The notes under the pieces: model-generated
Database searches by the model: none
Told to the model about the DNA's origin: nothing
Seen by the model: the letters and a program-made list of their open reading frames with translations, nothing else
Origin: Solirubrobacteraceae bacterium
Lineage (GTDB): Bacteria; Actinomycetota; Thermoleophilia; Solirubrobacterales; Solirubrobacteraceae
Assembly (NCBI GenBank): GCA_023230855.1
Contig: JALNWQ010000011.1
Location: 62,001-126,000, forward strand
Reading direction: 5' to 3'
Length of the DNA stretch: 64,000 bases
Position numbers and translations under genes: made by a program
In this document: piece after piece, positions 33,443 to 41,906 of the stretch
How the letters are laid out: every line of letters starts with the position of its first letter
Numbering within the stretch: position 1 is the stretch's first letter

Positions 33443-34510
33443 GTGCACGAGATCGCCCCCGAGGCGCGGCCGACCGTCACGCTGCCGGCCGGTGCGGGCC
33501 TCCTGGCCCGCGTCCTGCTGTGGACCGGCGGCGCCGTCCTGCTGGCGCTGTCGATCGCCGCCGCGATCACCATCGGGCCGGCCGACCTGTCGGTGCGCGA
33601 CGTCGGCTTGGTCGTCGGCGAGCGCCTGGGGCTCGGCGACGCCGGGCTCACCCGGATCCAGGAGGGGATCGTCTGGGACCTGCGCCTACCCCGCACGCTG
33701 CTGGCCGCGGTGTGTGGCGCGGGACTGGCCATCTGCGGGGCGATCATGCAGTCGCTGCTGCGCAACCCACTCGCCGACCCGTTCGTCCTGGGCATCTCGT
33801 CCGGCGCGTCGACAGGCGCGGTGATGGTCATGGTGCTCGGGATCGGCGGCGGCGCGATCAGCCTGTCCGCCGGCGCGTTCGCGGGGGCCCTGGTGGCGTT
33901 CGGCCTCGTCCTGCTCCTGGCCACCGGTGCGGGCGGCGGCACCGATCGGATCATCCTCGCCGGCGTCGCCGGCACCCAGCTGTTCTCGGCGCTGACGTCG
34001 TTCATCGTCACCTCTTCCGCCGACGCGGAGCAGACCCGCGGGGTGCTCTTCTGGCTCCTGGGCTCGCTCGGCGGAGCGGACTGGGGCGACGTGGCGCTCT
34101 GCGGCGCGGTCGCGGTCGTGGCGCTCACCGCCTGCCTGCTCAGCGCGTCCGCGCTCGACGCGTTCGCGTTCGGGCAGGACGCGGCCGCGACGCTCGGCGT
34201 GCCGGTGGCGTGGATCCGGCTCCTGTTGCTCCTCGTCACCGCCCTGCTCACCGCGACGCTCGTCAGCGCCGCCGGCGCGATCGGGTTCGTCGGGTTGGTC
34301 CTCCCCCACGCCGCCCGGATGCTCGTCGGTCCCGGGCACCGGCTGCTCCTGCCGTCGGCCGCGCTGATCGGCGCGATCTTCCTCGTCTGGGTCGACACCG
34401 CCGCCCGCACGATCCTCGACCCGCAGGAGCTGCCGGTCGGGGTCGTCACCGCGCTCGTCGGCGTGCCGGCGTTCGCCGCCATCCTCTACCGACGGCGGGC
34501 GATGCCGTGA
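33443..34510 (+). CDS. btuC: FecCD/BtuC-family ABC permease
   Basis: 355 aa from GTG 33443. About nine or ten hydrophobic segments, with the family motifs LRLPRTLLAAVCGAGLAICGAIMQSLLRNPLADPFVLGISSGAS near residues 75-118 and GAIGFVGLVLPHAARMLVGPGHR near 275-297; the latter is the coupling region that meets the ATPase. It imports the ligand delivered by the preceding lipoprotein. It ends in a GTGA overlap with a 26-codon frame that leads into btuD. Confidence 0.93.
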   Translation: MHEIAPEARPTVTLPAGAGLLARVLLWTGGAVLLALSIAAAITIGPADLSVRDVGLVVGERLGLGDAGLTRIQEGIVWDLRLPRTLLAAVCGAGLAICGAIMQSLLRNPLADPFVLGISSGASTGAVMVMVLGIGGGAISLSAGAFAGALVAFGLVLLLATGAGGGTDRIILAGVAGTQLFSALTSFIVTSSADAEQTRGVLFWLLGSLGGADWGDVALCGAVAVVALTACLLSASALDAFAFGQDAAATLGVPVAWIRLLLLLVTALLTATLVSAAGAIGFVGLVLPHAARMLVGPGHRLLLPSAALIGAIFLVWVDTAARTILDPQELPVGVVTALVGVPAFAAILYRRRAMP

Positions 34511-34587
34511 GCCCGTCGGCGTCCGTGATCCGCTCCGTGGGCCCCTCGCCGGGTTCGACGCCGTCCCGCGCGAGGTCCCACCCGTGA
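34507..34587 (+). CDS. Mini-ORF (26 aa) linking btuC and btuD
   Basis: GTG 34507 overlaps the btuC stop and its TGA overlaps the btuD GTG (GTGA at both ends). The peptide VSPSASVIRSVGPSPGSTP and on is Ser/Pro-rich, without a domain. It would allow ribosomes to bridge the 73-nt gap between btuC and btuD. No separate Shine-Dalgarno sequence is visible, so it may be only a coupling device or chance. Confidence 0.3.
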   Translation: MSPSASVIRSVGPSPGSTPSRARSHP

Positions 34588-35426
34588 GCCTGCAGGCGCG
34601 CCACCTGTCGTGGTCGGCCGGGGGCCGGCTGATCGTCGACGACGTGACGCTCGACGTCGCCGCCGGCGACACCGTCGGGCTGCTCGGCCCGAACGGGTCG
34701 GGCAAGTCGTCGCTGCTGCGGCTCATGGCCGGGCTGCGCCGCGCCGACGGCGGAACGGTCCTGCTCGACGGACGCGACCTCACCGAGGTGCGCCGTCGCC
34801 AGGTCGCCCAACGGCTGGCCGTCGTGGAGCAGCACGCCGGCACCGAGGTCGAGCTGACCGTCCTCGACGTCGTGCGGCTCGGACGGATCCCGCACCGCCA
34901 CGCCTGGTCGGGGGCGCGGGCCGAGGACGACCGGGCCGTCGCCGCGGCGATCGCCCACACCGATCTGCAGGACCGCCTGGCCCAGCCCTACGCGACCCTG
35001 TCGGGCGGCGAGCGTCAGCGGGTGCAGATCGCCCGCGCGCTGGCGCAGGAGCCGCGCGAGCTGTTGCTCGACGAGCCGACGAACCACCTCGACGTCCACC
35101 ACCAGCTCGACCTCCTGTCGCTCGTGACGGAGCTGCCGCTCACGACCGTCGTCGCGCTGCACGACCTGAACCTCGCCGCGATGTTCTGCGACCGGCTCGT
35201 CGTCCTGGCCGACGGGCGCGTCGTCGCGGCCGGCGACCCGACGACGGTCCTCACCCCCGACCTCATCCACGACGTCTACCGGGTACGGGCCGTCGTCACC
35301 CCGGACGGCCCCGACGGCACGCCGGCGGTGCGGTTCCTCCCCGGCCCGCGCCGACGCCGACGCACGGCACCGCGGGGCGATGCGGGCCCGCCGGCCGTGG
35401 CCTCCACGGTCCGCGCGGGACGGTGA
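34584..35426 (+). CDS. btuD: Cobalamin/iron-chelate ABC transporter ATPase
   Basis: 280 aa. Walker A GLLGPNGSGKSS is at residues 33-44, the Q-loop is in LAVVEQHAGTEVELTVLDVV, the signature LSGGERQRVQIARAL is near 139, Walker B ELLLDEPTNHLD near 158 and the switch His is in VVALHDLNLAA. These are the motifs of the FepC/BtuD group. It energises BtuC. The C-terminal approximately 20 residues are basic and disordered. A palindrome begins at its stop codon. Confidence 0.93.
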   Translation: MSLQARHLSWSAGGRLIVDDVTLDVAAGDTVGLLGPNGSGKSSLLRLMAGLRRADGGTVLLDGRDLTEVRRRQVAQRLAVVEQHAGTEVELTVLDVVRLGRIPHRHAWSGARAEDDRAVAAAIAHTDLQDRLAQPYATLSGGERQRVQIARALAQEPRELLLDEPTNHLDVHHQLDLLSLVTELPLTTVVALHDLNLAAMFCDRLVVLADGRVVAAGDPTTVLTPDLIHDVYRVRAVVTPDGPDGTPAVRFLPGPRRRRRTAPRGDAGPPAVASTVRAGR

Positions 35427-35459
35427 CGAACCCCGCCGGATCCGGCGGCGAACGTCACC
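35422..35459. terminator. Nested inverted repeat at the end of btuD
   Basis: Outer arms GGTGACG (35422-35428) and CGTCACC (35453-35459) enclose the perfect 16-bp palindrome CCGCCGGATCCGGCGG (35433-35448). The structure starts inside the btuD stop codon. There is no U-run, so an intrinsic terminator without a tail or an mRNA 3'-end stabiliser are both possible. Confidence 0.55.
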
Positions 35460-35490
35460 CCACCCCGACCGCATCCGCGCCCGCCCCGCC

Positions 35491-35534
35491 CGTGGCGGAT
35501 GGCGCCCGCCACCCGACCACGACCCGCCACACGC
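35491..35534. repeat. Direct repeat copy A
   Basis: A 44-bp stretch that matches 38207-38250 without gaps at about 37 of 44 positions, in the same orientation. The two copies flank the large membrane protein gene. The segment is non-coding in both places. GC-rich sequence raises chance similarity, but shared blocks such as GGCGCCCGCC and GACCACGA.CCGCCACACG are distinctive. Confidence 0.5.
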
Positions 35535-35598
35535 CGACCCCACCCGACCCGACCCGCCGCACGGGCTGCCGCCGGCCCGCCCACCCCACCACCCCTGG

Positions 35599-38124
35599 TC
35601 AGTCCGCGGCGCCCGACGAATCCCCGTCCCCGCCCTCCGACGACGGCGGCACCCCGATCACCCGGGTGACGCGCAGCTCGCCGGGGGGCAGGGCGAACCG
35701 GACCGTCAGCTGGGGTCCGGGCTCGGGGTTGGAGAGCTGGGCGCGGGGACGCTCGACGACGCCCTCGGCGTCGGCGGGCAGGCCGAACAGGCCGGCGACG
35801 AACCGGGTGCCGGACGCGGTCTCGATCGGCATCTGCTTGAGGTCCTCGCCGCGGACCCGCAGCGCCGTCGTCATCGCACGGTCGCGCAGCCGCGCCGGAC
35901 GGCCACGGCCGTAGGTCGGGATCCGCAACGTCGCACGCAACGGTCGACCCGCCGTGTTGCGCAGGACGTACACCGTGGTGATCGTCCCGGCGTCGAACCG
36001 GTGCTGGAGCGACACCTCGACGCCCGGTCCACGATCGTCGGCGGTGGCCTGCATCGCGCCGACGAGCGGGCGGGCGACGTCGACGTCGTCCGGCGCGGGA
36101 CGGATGAGCGACTGGCTCATCGTCGTCTGGCCCGGCTGGGTCTCGAGGATCCGAACGTCACCGTCGTCGATCCGCAGGCCGAGCGACCCGTCGCCGCTGC
36201 CGCCGACGTGGGTCACCGCCCGTCCGCGGTCGTCGAAGAGGCGCGCGGGCTCGATCCCGCCCCACCGCAGCGGACCGTACGGCCGCACGACCGCGGTCGC
36301 CATCCTCGCGGTCGCGACGGTCATCCGGCCCAGCTCCGCGTCATGGCTGTACGCCTCGGGCAACGGCAGGTAGCGGCCCTCGTCCAGCCCGTCGAGGGCG
36401 ACCCCGGCGAGCGTCGACGCCAGTCGCGACCCGCTCACCTGCGGGTTGCCGCCGGTCTCGGTGAACACGCTGCCGGTCATCCCGTAGAACGCCGGGGAGA
36501 TCGCGGAGGTGCCCTCCTGGCGCTCACGGTCCTGCAGCACCCACGCCGCCGCGCGGACGAGGCCGCGCGCCAGCTCCTCCTGCCCCTCGATGAGCCCCGC
36601 GCGCCGGGTGCCGCGCAGCGCCGACAGCGCCCCGCGCAGCGCGTGCACCCAGTACTGGGTGAGGTACAGGCGGTCGCGGCCCAGGCCGGTGTCCCAGTTG
36701 AGCACCCCGGACGGCGTCCAGTCACCCATCGCCGTCCGGCGGATCCACCGGCGGGCGACGTCGAGGAGCTCGGGCGGCAGCGGCTCCATCCCCGCCTCGA
36801 CCGCCCGGTCGTACGCCCCGAGCGCCCCGATGACGAGGTTGGCGTACTCCGCCGTGTGCGCCCGGTTGACGACATGGTCGGCCCGGAAGAACGGGTGGTA
36901 GCGGAACCCGAGCCCCGACGTGAGGTTGGGCGACCCGTCGGCGGAGACCGGCGCCCGGGCGTGCTGCAGCAACCACACGAGCTGGCGGCGGTAGTCGTCG
37001 CGCAGCATCCGCGGGTCGTCGGTGACGTCGGCGTGCGCCTCGTACACGTCGACGTTCCAGTTGACCTGGTTGAGCGCGCGCTCGTCGCCGCTCCACCCGT
37101 CCGCGCCCGCGACTCCGACGACCGCCTCGCGGATCCGGCGGGACGTCGCCGCGGGCAGCCCGACCCGGTCGCGCACGCGCCAGGCCGCGGCCAGGGCCTG
37201 CATGACGACCGCGGTGAACGACGGGTGCATCGTGACCGTGCGGATCGTCGTGCTGAACCCGGGGAACGACGTGTAGTCGCTGGACGGGTTGAACGGCTGG
37301 ACCTTGCGACCGTCGCGCTCGGGCACGTAGTGGTCGTCGAGGATCCGCACGACGAGCGGCGCGATCCGGCGGTCGCGCCGCGCGACGCCGCGGTGGCCGG
37401 CCTCGGCGGCCTGCGCGTGGACGAGCAGCATCTCCAGGTCGACGCGCCGCGCGACCCGGCCTTCGGCGTCGAGGTAGCTGCGGCGACCGGCGCTCCAGCG
37501 TCCGTCGATCGGTCGCACCAGGCGGTCGGTCGTCGCCCACAGGTCGACGTCCATCGTCCCGCCACCCGCCCCGGGACGGGCGAGCGCCACGGCCAGCGGG
37601 TCCTCGGGCGTCGACGTGCCCGAGAACGGTCGTCCGACGACGAGCAGCACGAGCAGCGCCAGGACGAGCAGGACGATCGCGCGCGGGGTCGGCTCGAGCC
37701 GACGCCACCACCGGACGACCGCGTCCACCGGGCCGCCCGGGCCGCCGGCGGGGCGCGGGCCGCGCCCCGGCGGGCCACCCCGGCCGGTCGCGGACCGTCG
37801 CCGGGGGGCGCGTCCGGACGAAGCGCCGCGGCCGGCGACAGGTCGGCCCCGGACGCCGGGATCTCCCCGGGGATCAGGCACACGTCGCTCGCCGCGTCCC
37901 GACGCGGACCGTCGACCGTCGTCGGGACCCCGACGCGACCGGCGGTCCGTCGGGCGGTCCGTGCGACGGGCCGTCGGGCGGTCCGAGCGGCGGTCCGCCG
38001 GGCGATCGGCGGCACCGGTCGGGCGATCGGCGGGGCGACGCTCCGCCGCGTCCGCGCGGGCAGCCCGGCGGCGCTGCTCGTCGGATCCGGGCTCGGGTCG
38101 GCGTCGGGGTGACCGGTCGGCCAT
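35599..38124 (-). CDS. Large membrane-anchored protein of unknown function
   Basis: 841 aa from ATG 38124; a frame open to 38307 has no better start, and TAGCCT lies 8 nt before the ATG. The first approximately 140 residues are highly basic and disordered, with Arg/Asp/Pro/Thr repeats (DRPT, DRRS). One transmembrane helix, AIVLLVLALLVLLVVG near residue 155, gives a cytoplasmic N-terminus and a roughly 670-residue exported part. That part looks like an alpha-helical toroid followed by beta structure (WNVDVYEAH, GFRYHPFF, LNWDTGLGRDRLYLTQYWVHALRG), reminiscent of polysaccharide-lyase architecture, though I cannot match catalytic residues. It stands alone between direct repeats. Confidence 0.75.
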   Translation of the reverse strand: MADRSPRRRPEPGSDEQRRRAARADAAERRPADRPTGAADRPADRRSDRPTARRTDRPTDRRSRRGPDDGRRSASGRGERRVPDPRGDPGVRGRPVAGRGASSGRAPRRRSATGRGGPPGRGPRPAGGPGGPVDAVVRWWRRLEPTPRAIVLLVLALLVLLVVGRPFSGTSTPEDPLAVALARPGAGGGTMDVDLWATTDRLVRPIDGRWSAGRRSYLDAEGRVARRVDLEMLLVHAQAAEAGHRGVARRDRRIAPLVVRILDDHYVPERDGRKVQPFNPSSDYTSFPGFSTTIRTVTMHPSFTAVVMQALAAAWRVRDRVGLPAATSRRIREAVVGVAGADGWSGDERALNQVNWNVDVYEAHADVTDDPRMLRDDYRRQLVWLLQHARAPVSADGSPNLTSGLGFRYHPFFRADHVVNRAHTAEYANLVIGALGAYDRAVEAGMEPLPPELLDVARRWIRRTAMGDWTPSGVLNWDTGLGRDRLYLTQYWVHALRGALSALRGTRRAGLIEGQEELARGLVRAAAWVLQDRERQEGTSAISPAFYGMTGSVFTETGGNPQVSGSRLASTLAGVALDGLDEGRYLPLPEAYSHDAELGRMTVATARMATAVVRPYGPLRWGGIEPARLFDDRGRAVTHVGGSGDGSLGLRIDDGDVRILETQPGQTTMSQSLIRPAPDDVDVARPLVGAMQATADDRGPGVEVSLQHRFDAGTITTVYVLRNTAGRPLRATLRIPTYGRGRPARLRDRAMTTALRVRGEDLKQMPIETASGTRFVAGLFGLPADAEGVVERPRAQLSNPEPGPQLTVRFALPPGELRVTRVIGVPPSSEGGDGDSSGAAD

Positions 38125-38206
38125 CCGCCCGCAGGCTAGAGGGATGGCCGAGCCGCCGCCCGGCTCCCGGCCCACGGGACCCGTCGACCCGTACCTCCGC
38201 CCGGCG

Positions 38207-38250
38207 CGTGGCAGACGGCGCCCGCCCAGCGACCACGAACCGCCACACGG
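38207..38250. repeat. Direct repeat copy B
   Basis: Partner of the copy at 35491-35534, lying about 80 bp upstream of the start of the membrane-protein gene. Both copies are non-coding. Possible origins are a duplication when the gene was inserted or an interspersed repeat family. Confidence 0.5.
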
Positions 38251-38325
38251 CGCCCCCCGCCCCGCCCCGCCAGGCGACGACGCCCCGGCAGGACCGGGCA
38301 GGGCCACCCCGCGATGCGCCCCGCC

Positions 38326-39462
38326 CTACAACCCGAGCGACCGCCCGACGATCTCCTTCATGATCTCGCTCGTCCCGCCGTAGATCCGCTGGACGCGGGC
38401 GTTGCGCCACATGCGGGCGATCTCGTACTCCTCCATGTACCCGTAGCCGCCGTGGAGCTGCAGGCACAGGTCCACGGTCTTCCACTCCAGCTCGGTCGTC
38501 CAGAGCTTCGCCCCGGCCGCGTCGTCGGCGGTGAGGCGGCCGGCGACGTGCTCCTCGATCGCGTGGTCGACGAACACCCGCGCCACGCGCAGCTCGGTCG
38601 CGATCTCGGCCAGCGCGAACTTGTTCGCCTGGAACGACCCGACCGGGCGACCGAACGCGTTGCGCTCCTTGACGTAGTCGAGGGTGATCGCGAGCGCCCG
38701 CTCCGCCCCCGCGACGGCGCTCACCGCCATCGACAACCGCTCCTGCGGCAGGTTGAGCATGAGGTAGCGCAGGCCCTTGCCGGGATCGCCGAGGACGTCC
38801 TCCTCGGGCACCGCCACGTCCTGGAAGAAGAGCTCGGCGGTGTCCTGCGCCCGCCGGCCGATCTTGTCGAGCTTGCGTCCGCGGGTGAACCCGTCGGCGG
38901 TCGCCGGGACGACGAAGAGCCCCAGCCCGTCGACCCCGTCGCGGATCGCGCGGGCCGCGACGACGACGAGGTCGGCCTGGATGCCGCTCGTGATGAACGT
39001 CTTGGACCCCGACAGCCGCCAGACGTCGCCGTCCCACCGCGCGGTCGACGCGATGCCGCGCAGGTCCGACCCGGTGCCCGGCTCCGACATCGCCACCGCG
39101 GGCACGATCGACCCGTCGGTGACGCCGGGGACCCACCGCTCGCGCTGGTCCTCGTTCGTGAGGTCCAGCAGGTACGGGATGAGGATGTCGTTCGTCAGGC
39201 CGAACGCGTCGGTGACGGCGCCGGTGCGCACGACCTCCTCGTCGAGGACCGCGTTGAAGCGGAAGTCGTCGAGGCCGGCCCCGCCGAGCTCCTCCGGCGC
39301 GGCGAACCCGACGTAGCCCTGGGCGGCGGCGGCGCGCCAGAACGGGCGGTCGATGATCCCGGCCGCCTCCCACTCCTCGGTGCGCGGCACCGCCTCGCGG
39401 GTGAGGAAGCCGTTGACCGACTCCCGGAACTGCTCGTGCTCGTCGTCGAAGATGCGGCGCAT
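38326..39462 (-). CDS. Acyl-CoA dehydrogenase, long-chain type
   Basis: 378 aa. FAD-dependent alpha,beta-desaturation of acyl-CoA. Motifs are AMSEPGTGSDLRGI near residue 130, WRLSGSKTFITSG near 150, LPQERLSMAVSAVAGAERA near 240, ERNAFGRPVGSFQANKF, QLHGGYGYMEEYEIARMWRNARV near 330 and IYGGTSEIMKEIVGRSL at the end. The position that holds the catalytic Glu in medium-chain enzymes is Gly (YGGT); the Glu of PQERL can serve instead, as in long-chain and isovaleryl enzymes. The ATG overlaps the hydrolase stop (ATGA); it is the last gene of a ferredoxin-MDR-hydrolase-ACAD run. Confidence 0.94.
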   Translation of the reverse strand: MRRIFDDEHEQFRESVNGFLTREAVPRTEEWEAAGIIDRPFWRAAAAQGYVGFAAPEELGGAGLDDFRFNAVLDEEVVRTGAVTDAFGLTNDILIPYLLDLTNEDQRERWVPGVTDGSIVPAVAMSEPGTGSDLRGIASTARWDGDVWRLSGSKTFITSGIQADLVVVAARAIRDGVDGLGLFVVPATADGFTRGRKLDKIGRRAQDTAELFFQDVAVPEEDVLGDPGKGLRYLMLNLPQERLSMAVSAVAGAERALAITLDYVKERNAFGRPVGSFQANKFALAEIATELRVARVFVDHAIEEHVAGRLTADDAAGAKLWTTELEWKTVDLCLQLHGGYGYMEEYEIARMWRNARVQRIYGGTSEIMKEIVGRSLGL

Positions 39463-40292
39463 CAGTCGGTCCTTCCGTCGGGGTGGAGCTCGTGGTGGAC
39501 GGCGCGGCGCAGCGCCGCGTGGAACGCGTCCGGCGCCTCGATCATCGGGTAGTGCCCGCAGGGCAGGGCCACCTGCACCGCGCCGGGGATCTGCGACACG
39601 ACCCAGTCGCCGCCGCGACGCGACACCGTGCGGTCGCGGTCGCCGAGGATCTGCGTGACCGGCAAGCCGTCGGGCAGCAGGTCGACCTGGTGCGTCCGCA
39701 GCAGCGTCCGCAGGCATCCGGCCTCGGCGCGGGGGTCGGTGCCGAGCGACACCCGCAGCAGCCGCTCCAGCGCGTCCGGGTCGGGGCGGTCGCCGAACCC
39801 GCCGGCGAGGACCGCGCGGCGACCAGCGACCCGGTCGGCGCGCTCGGCGGACTCGACCGCGTCGATGGTGACGTCGGGCTCCATCCCGAACGGGAACGCG
39901 GCGCTGCGGGCGTGGGCGACCCCGTTGGACGCGACGAGCACGATCCGGTCCACGCGGTCGGGGGCGAGCGCGGCGAGCCGCACCGACACCATGCCGCCGA
40001 GCGACCACCCGACGACGGTCGCCGGGGGCACGTCACGCGCGCGCAGCAGGGCCAGGACGTCGCCCGCCAGGTCGTCGAGGGCGTACCCGCCGTCGTCGTC
40101 CGGGGCGTCGGAGCGGCCGTGACCGCGCAGGTCGACGGCGATGACGCGGTGCCCCGCCGCGACGAGGTCGTCGACGGTGGCCGCCCACGGCTCGTGGCTC
40201 ATGCTCCATCCGTGGACGAGGACCACCGGGTCGCCGTCACCGCGATCGACGGCGTGGATCCGGGCGGCGGGCCCGGTCAGCAGCCGGCTCAT
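39462..40292 (-). CDS. Alpha/beta hydrolase
   Basis: 276 aa. The oxyanion-hole segment is VVLVHGWSMSHEPW near residue 24, followed by AVDLRGHGRSDAPD near 50, the nucleophile elbow VVGWSLGGMVS near 93 (Ser97), Asp in ILGDRDRTV near 220 and His in LPCGHYPMIEAP near 246. The substrate is unknown; enol-lactone, ester or C-C bond cleavage would all fit the neighbouring oxygenases and acyl-CoA dehydrogenases. It overlaps the MDR gene upstream and the ACAD gene downstream, four nt and three nt respectively. Confidence 0.9.
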   Translation of the reverse strand: MSRLLTGPAARIHAVDRGDGDPVVLVHGWSMSHEPWAATVDDLVAAGHRVIAVDLRGHGRSDAPDDDGGYALDDLAGDVLALLRARDVPPATVVGWSLGGMVSVRLAALAPDRVDRIVLVASNGVAHARSAAFPFGMEPDVTIDAVESAERADRVAGRRAVLAGGFGDRPDPDALERLLRVSLGTDPRAEAGCLRTLLRTHQVDLLPDGLPVTQILGDRDRTVSRRGGDWVVSQIPGAVQVALPCGHYPMIEAPDAFHAALRRAVHHELHPDGRTD

Positions 40293-41269
40293 GTCGCCGA
40301 GCAGTCCAGGACGATCTTGCCGAACGCGTCGCCGTCGACCATGCGCTCCACGGCGGCGCGCGCGTCGCGCAACGGCCACGTCGAGTCGATCACCGGCCCC
40401 AGGCCCTCCTGGCCACAGAACCGGACGAGCCGCCGGAGCTCCTCGAGCGTCCCCATCGTCGACCCGACGACCGACACCTGCGGCAGGAACACGCGCAGCA
40501 GCTGCGCCGGCGGGTTGGGGCCCGTCGTCGCACCGCACACGACGACGATCCCGCCGGGACGGACCGACCGCAGCGAGTGCTCCCAGGTCGCCTCGCCGAC
40601 GCTCTCCATCACCGCGTCGACCTTGTCGGGCAGCCGGGCGCCGCTCGCGAACGCGGCGCTCGCGCCCAGGTCGTCGACGGCGCGACGGCGCTTGGCCTCG
40701 TCGGTGCTCGTCACCCACACCGTCAGGCCGGCCGCGCGACCGAGGACGATGAGCGCGGTGGCCACGCCACCGCCGGCGCCCTGGACGAGGACCGTGGCGC
40801 CCGGCGACAGGCGCGCCTTGGTGAAGAGCATCCGGTAGGCGGTGAGCCACGCGGTGCCGAGCGATCCGGCCGCCTCCCACGACAGCCCCTCGGGCTTGGG
40901 GACGAGGTTGCGGCGCGGCACCGCGATCCGCTCGGCGAAGGTTCCGGGCAGGCCGACCGACAGCATCGCGCCCTGCAGGTCGAGGGTCTCGTCCCCGCCC
41001 CCACGGTCGGGGTCGGCGACGAGCGAGTGGAGGATGACCTCGTTGCCGTCCTCGTCGATCCCGGCCCCGTCCGATCCGAGGATCTGCGGCAGCCACTCCG
41101 GCCGGACGTCGCCGCGCAGGGCCCACACGTCGTGGTGGTTGAGCGCCGCGGTGCGCAACGTCACCGTCGTCCAGCCGTCGCGCTCCGGTGGCTCGGGCGC
41201 GTCGTCGACGACCGTCACGGCCCCGACCGGGTCCTTCGGATCGGGCTTGGTCACCTGCATCGCCAACAT
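40289..41269 (-). CDS. Medium-chain dehydrogenase/reductase (quinone-oxidoreductase-like)
   Basis: 326 aa. The NADP-binding Rossmann segment is TVLVQGAGGGVATALIVLG near residue 150, preceded by GSLGTAWLTAYRML. HHDVWALRGDVRPEWLPQILGSDGAG near 45-70 is the GroES-like part. The usual catalytic zinc Cys is missing, as in quinone oxidoreductases and enoyl reductases of the MDR family. Predicted to reduce an enoyl or enone intermediate. It is coupled to the hydrolase by ATGA. Confidence 0.9.
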   Translation of the reverse strand: MLAMQVTKPDPKDPVGAVTVVDDAPEPPERDGWTTVTLRTAALNHHDVWALRGDVRPEWLPQILGSDGAGIDEDGNEVILHSLVADPDRGGGDETLDLQGAMLSVGLPGTFAERIAVPRRNLVPKPEGLSWEAAGSLGTAWLTAYRMLFTKARLSPGATVLVQGAGGGVATALIVLGRAAGLTVWVTSTDEAKRRRAVDDLGASAAFASGARLPDKVDAVMESVGEATWEHSLRSVRPGGIVVVCGATTGPNPPAQLLRVFLPQVSVVGSTMGTLEELRRLVRFCGQEGLGPVIDSTWPLRDARAAVERMVDGDAFGKIVLDCSAT

Positions 41270-41421
41270 GGCGTCCTCGTTCGTGGTCGGCCCGCGCCGG
41301 CGGTCGGGCGGGGGGTGGTCGGGTCGGCGGCGGCGACGGATCGGCGGCCGCCGCGGTCATGGCTCCGGGCGCTGGGCGGCGGGTCCCGGCGGGACGCGCG
41401 CTCCGCGGGCCCGGGCGCGGA

Positions 41422-41718
41422 TCAGGCGGTGGAGCGGAAGGCGGCGCCCGGCCCGCGGTACCAGGCGGCGTTGCGCTCGGCCGCCGCGGCGTGCTGGGCC
41501 GGAAGCTCCCCGGCGGGGTGGATGGCGCCCCAGGGGCACTCGTCGATGCACGCGTCGCAGTCGGTGCACGCGTCGGGGTCGATGTAGAGCTGACGGGCCT
41601 CGTCGTGGCCCGGCTCGCCCGCCGCGGGGTGGATGCAGTCGACCGGGCACACGGCGACGCAGAACGCCTCGACGTGGTCGCGGCAGGCGTCGGTGATGAC
41701 GTAGGCCACGACGCTCAC
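41422..41718 (-). CDS. Seven-iron type ferredoxin
   Basis: 98 aa from GTG 41718. Two clusters are visible: Cys residues in EAFCVAVCPVDCIHP (residues about 18-30), with CPVDC, and CTDCDACIDECPW near 51-63. This is the FdxA-like [3Fe-4S][4Fe-4S] layout. It would carry electrons for an oxygenase or dehydrogenase. It is separated by about 150 nt from the downstream MDR gene, which may be on the same transcript. The divergent tetR and a shared operator-like motif lie upstream. Confidence 0.88.
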   Translation of the reverse strand: MSVVAYVITDACRDHVEAFCVAVCPVDCIHPAAGEPGHDEARQLYIDPDACTDCDACIDECPWGAIHPAGELPAQHAAAAERNAAWYRGPGAAFRSTA

Positions 41719-41802
41719 CCACGCGGTCGAGCGACGCCGCGGCGAGGCGCGCAGAGCCGCCGGCGCGATCCGGAGACGAATGGGGTGGCGCGGAGCATGG
41801 AT

Positions 41803-41828
41803 AAATCGTACACTCCGTCCAAGTGTTT
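41803..41828. promoter_or_regulatory. Putative TetR operator, site 1
   Basis: In a locally AT-rich divergent region, ACACT (41810-41814) and AGTGT (41822-41826) form a 5-bp inverted repeat around CCGTCCA. The plus-strand string AATCGTACACTCCGTCCAA resembles AACCGGACAACTCGTCCAA of site 2 and AACCGAACAGTTCGTCCAA of site 3 (both minus strand). It lies between the ferredoxin and tetR genes. Confidence 0.55.
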
Positions 41829-41894
41829 GTGCAGTTTTGTTCCCGAGGCGCTCGGCGCGCCGCTCGCGACCGGCCCGGCGACCGTGTCCGGATG

Positions 41895-41900
41895 TAACGT
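41895..41900 (+). promoter_or_regulatory. -10 hexamer of the leaderless tetR promoter
   Basis: TAACGT followed by GCAGAC and the ATG at 41907. The 6-nt spacing equals that seen for purU, both vapB genes, the MpaB gene and the SDR gene. Confidence 0.5.
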
Positions 41901-41906
41901 GCAGAC

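Noticed and set aside
39462..41360. Extension of the alpha/beta hydrolase frame to 632 codons
   Set aside because: The extra part overlaps the MDR gene in another frame and is low-complexity; the ATG at 40292 gives the normal hydrolase length.
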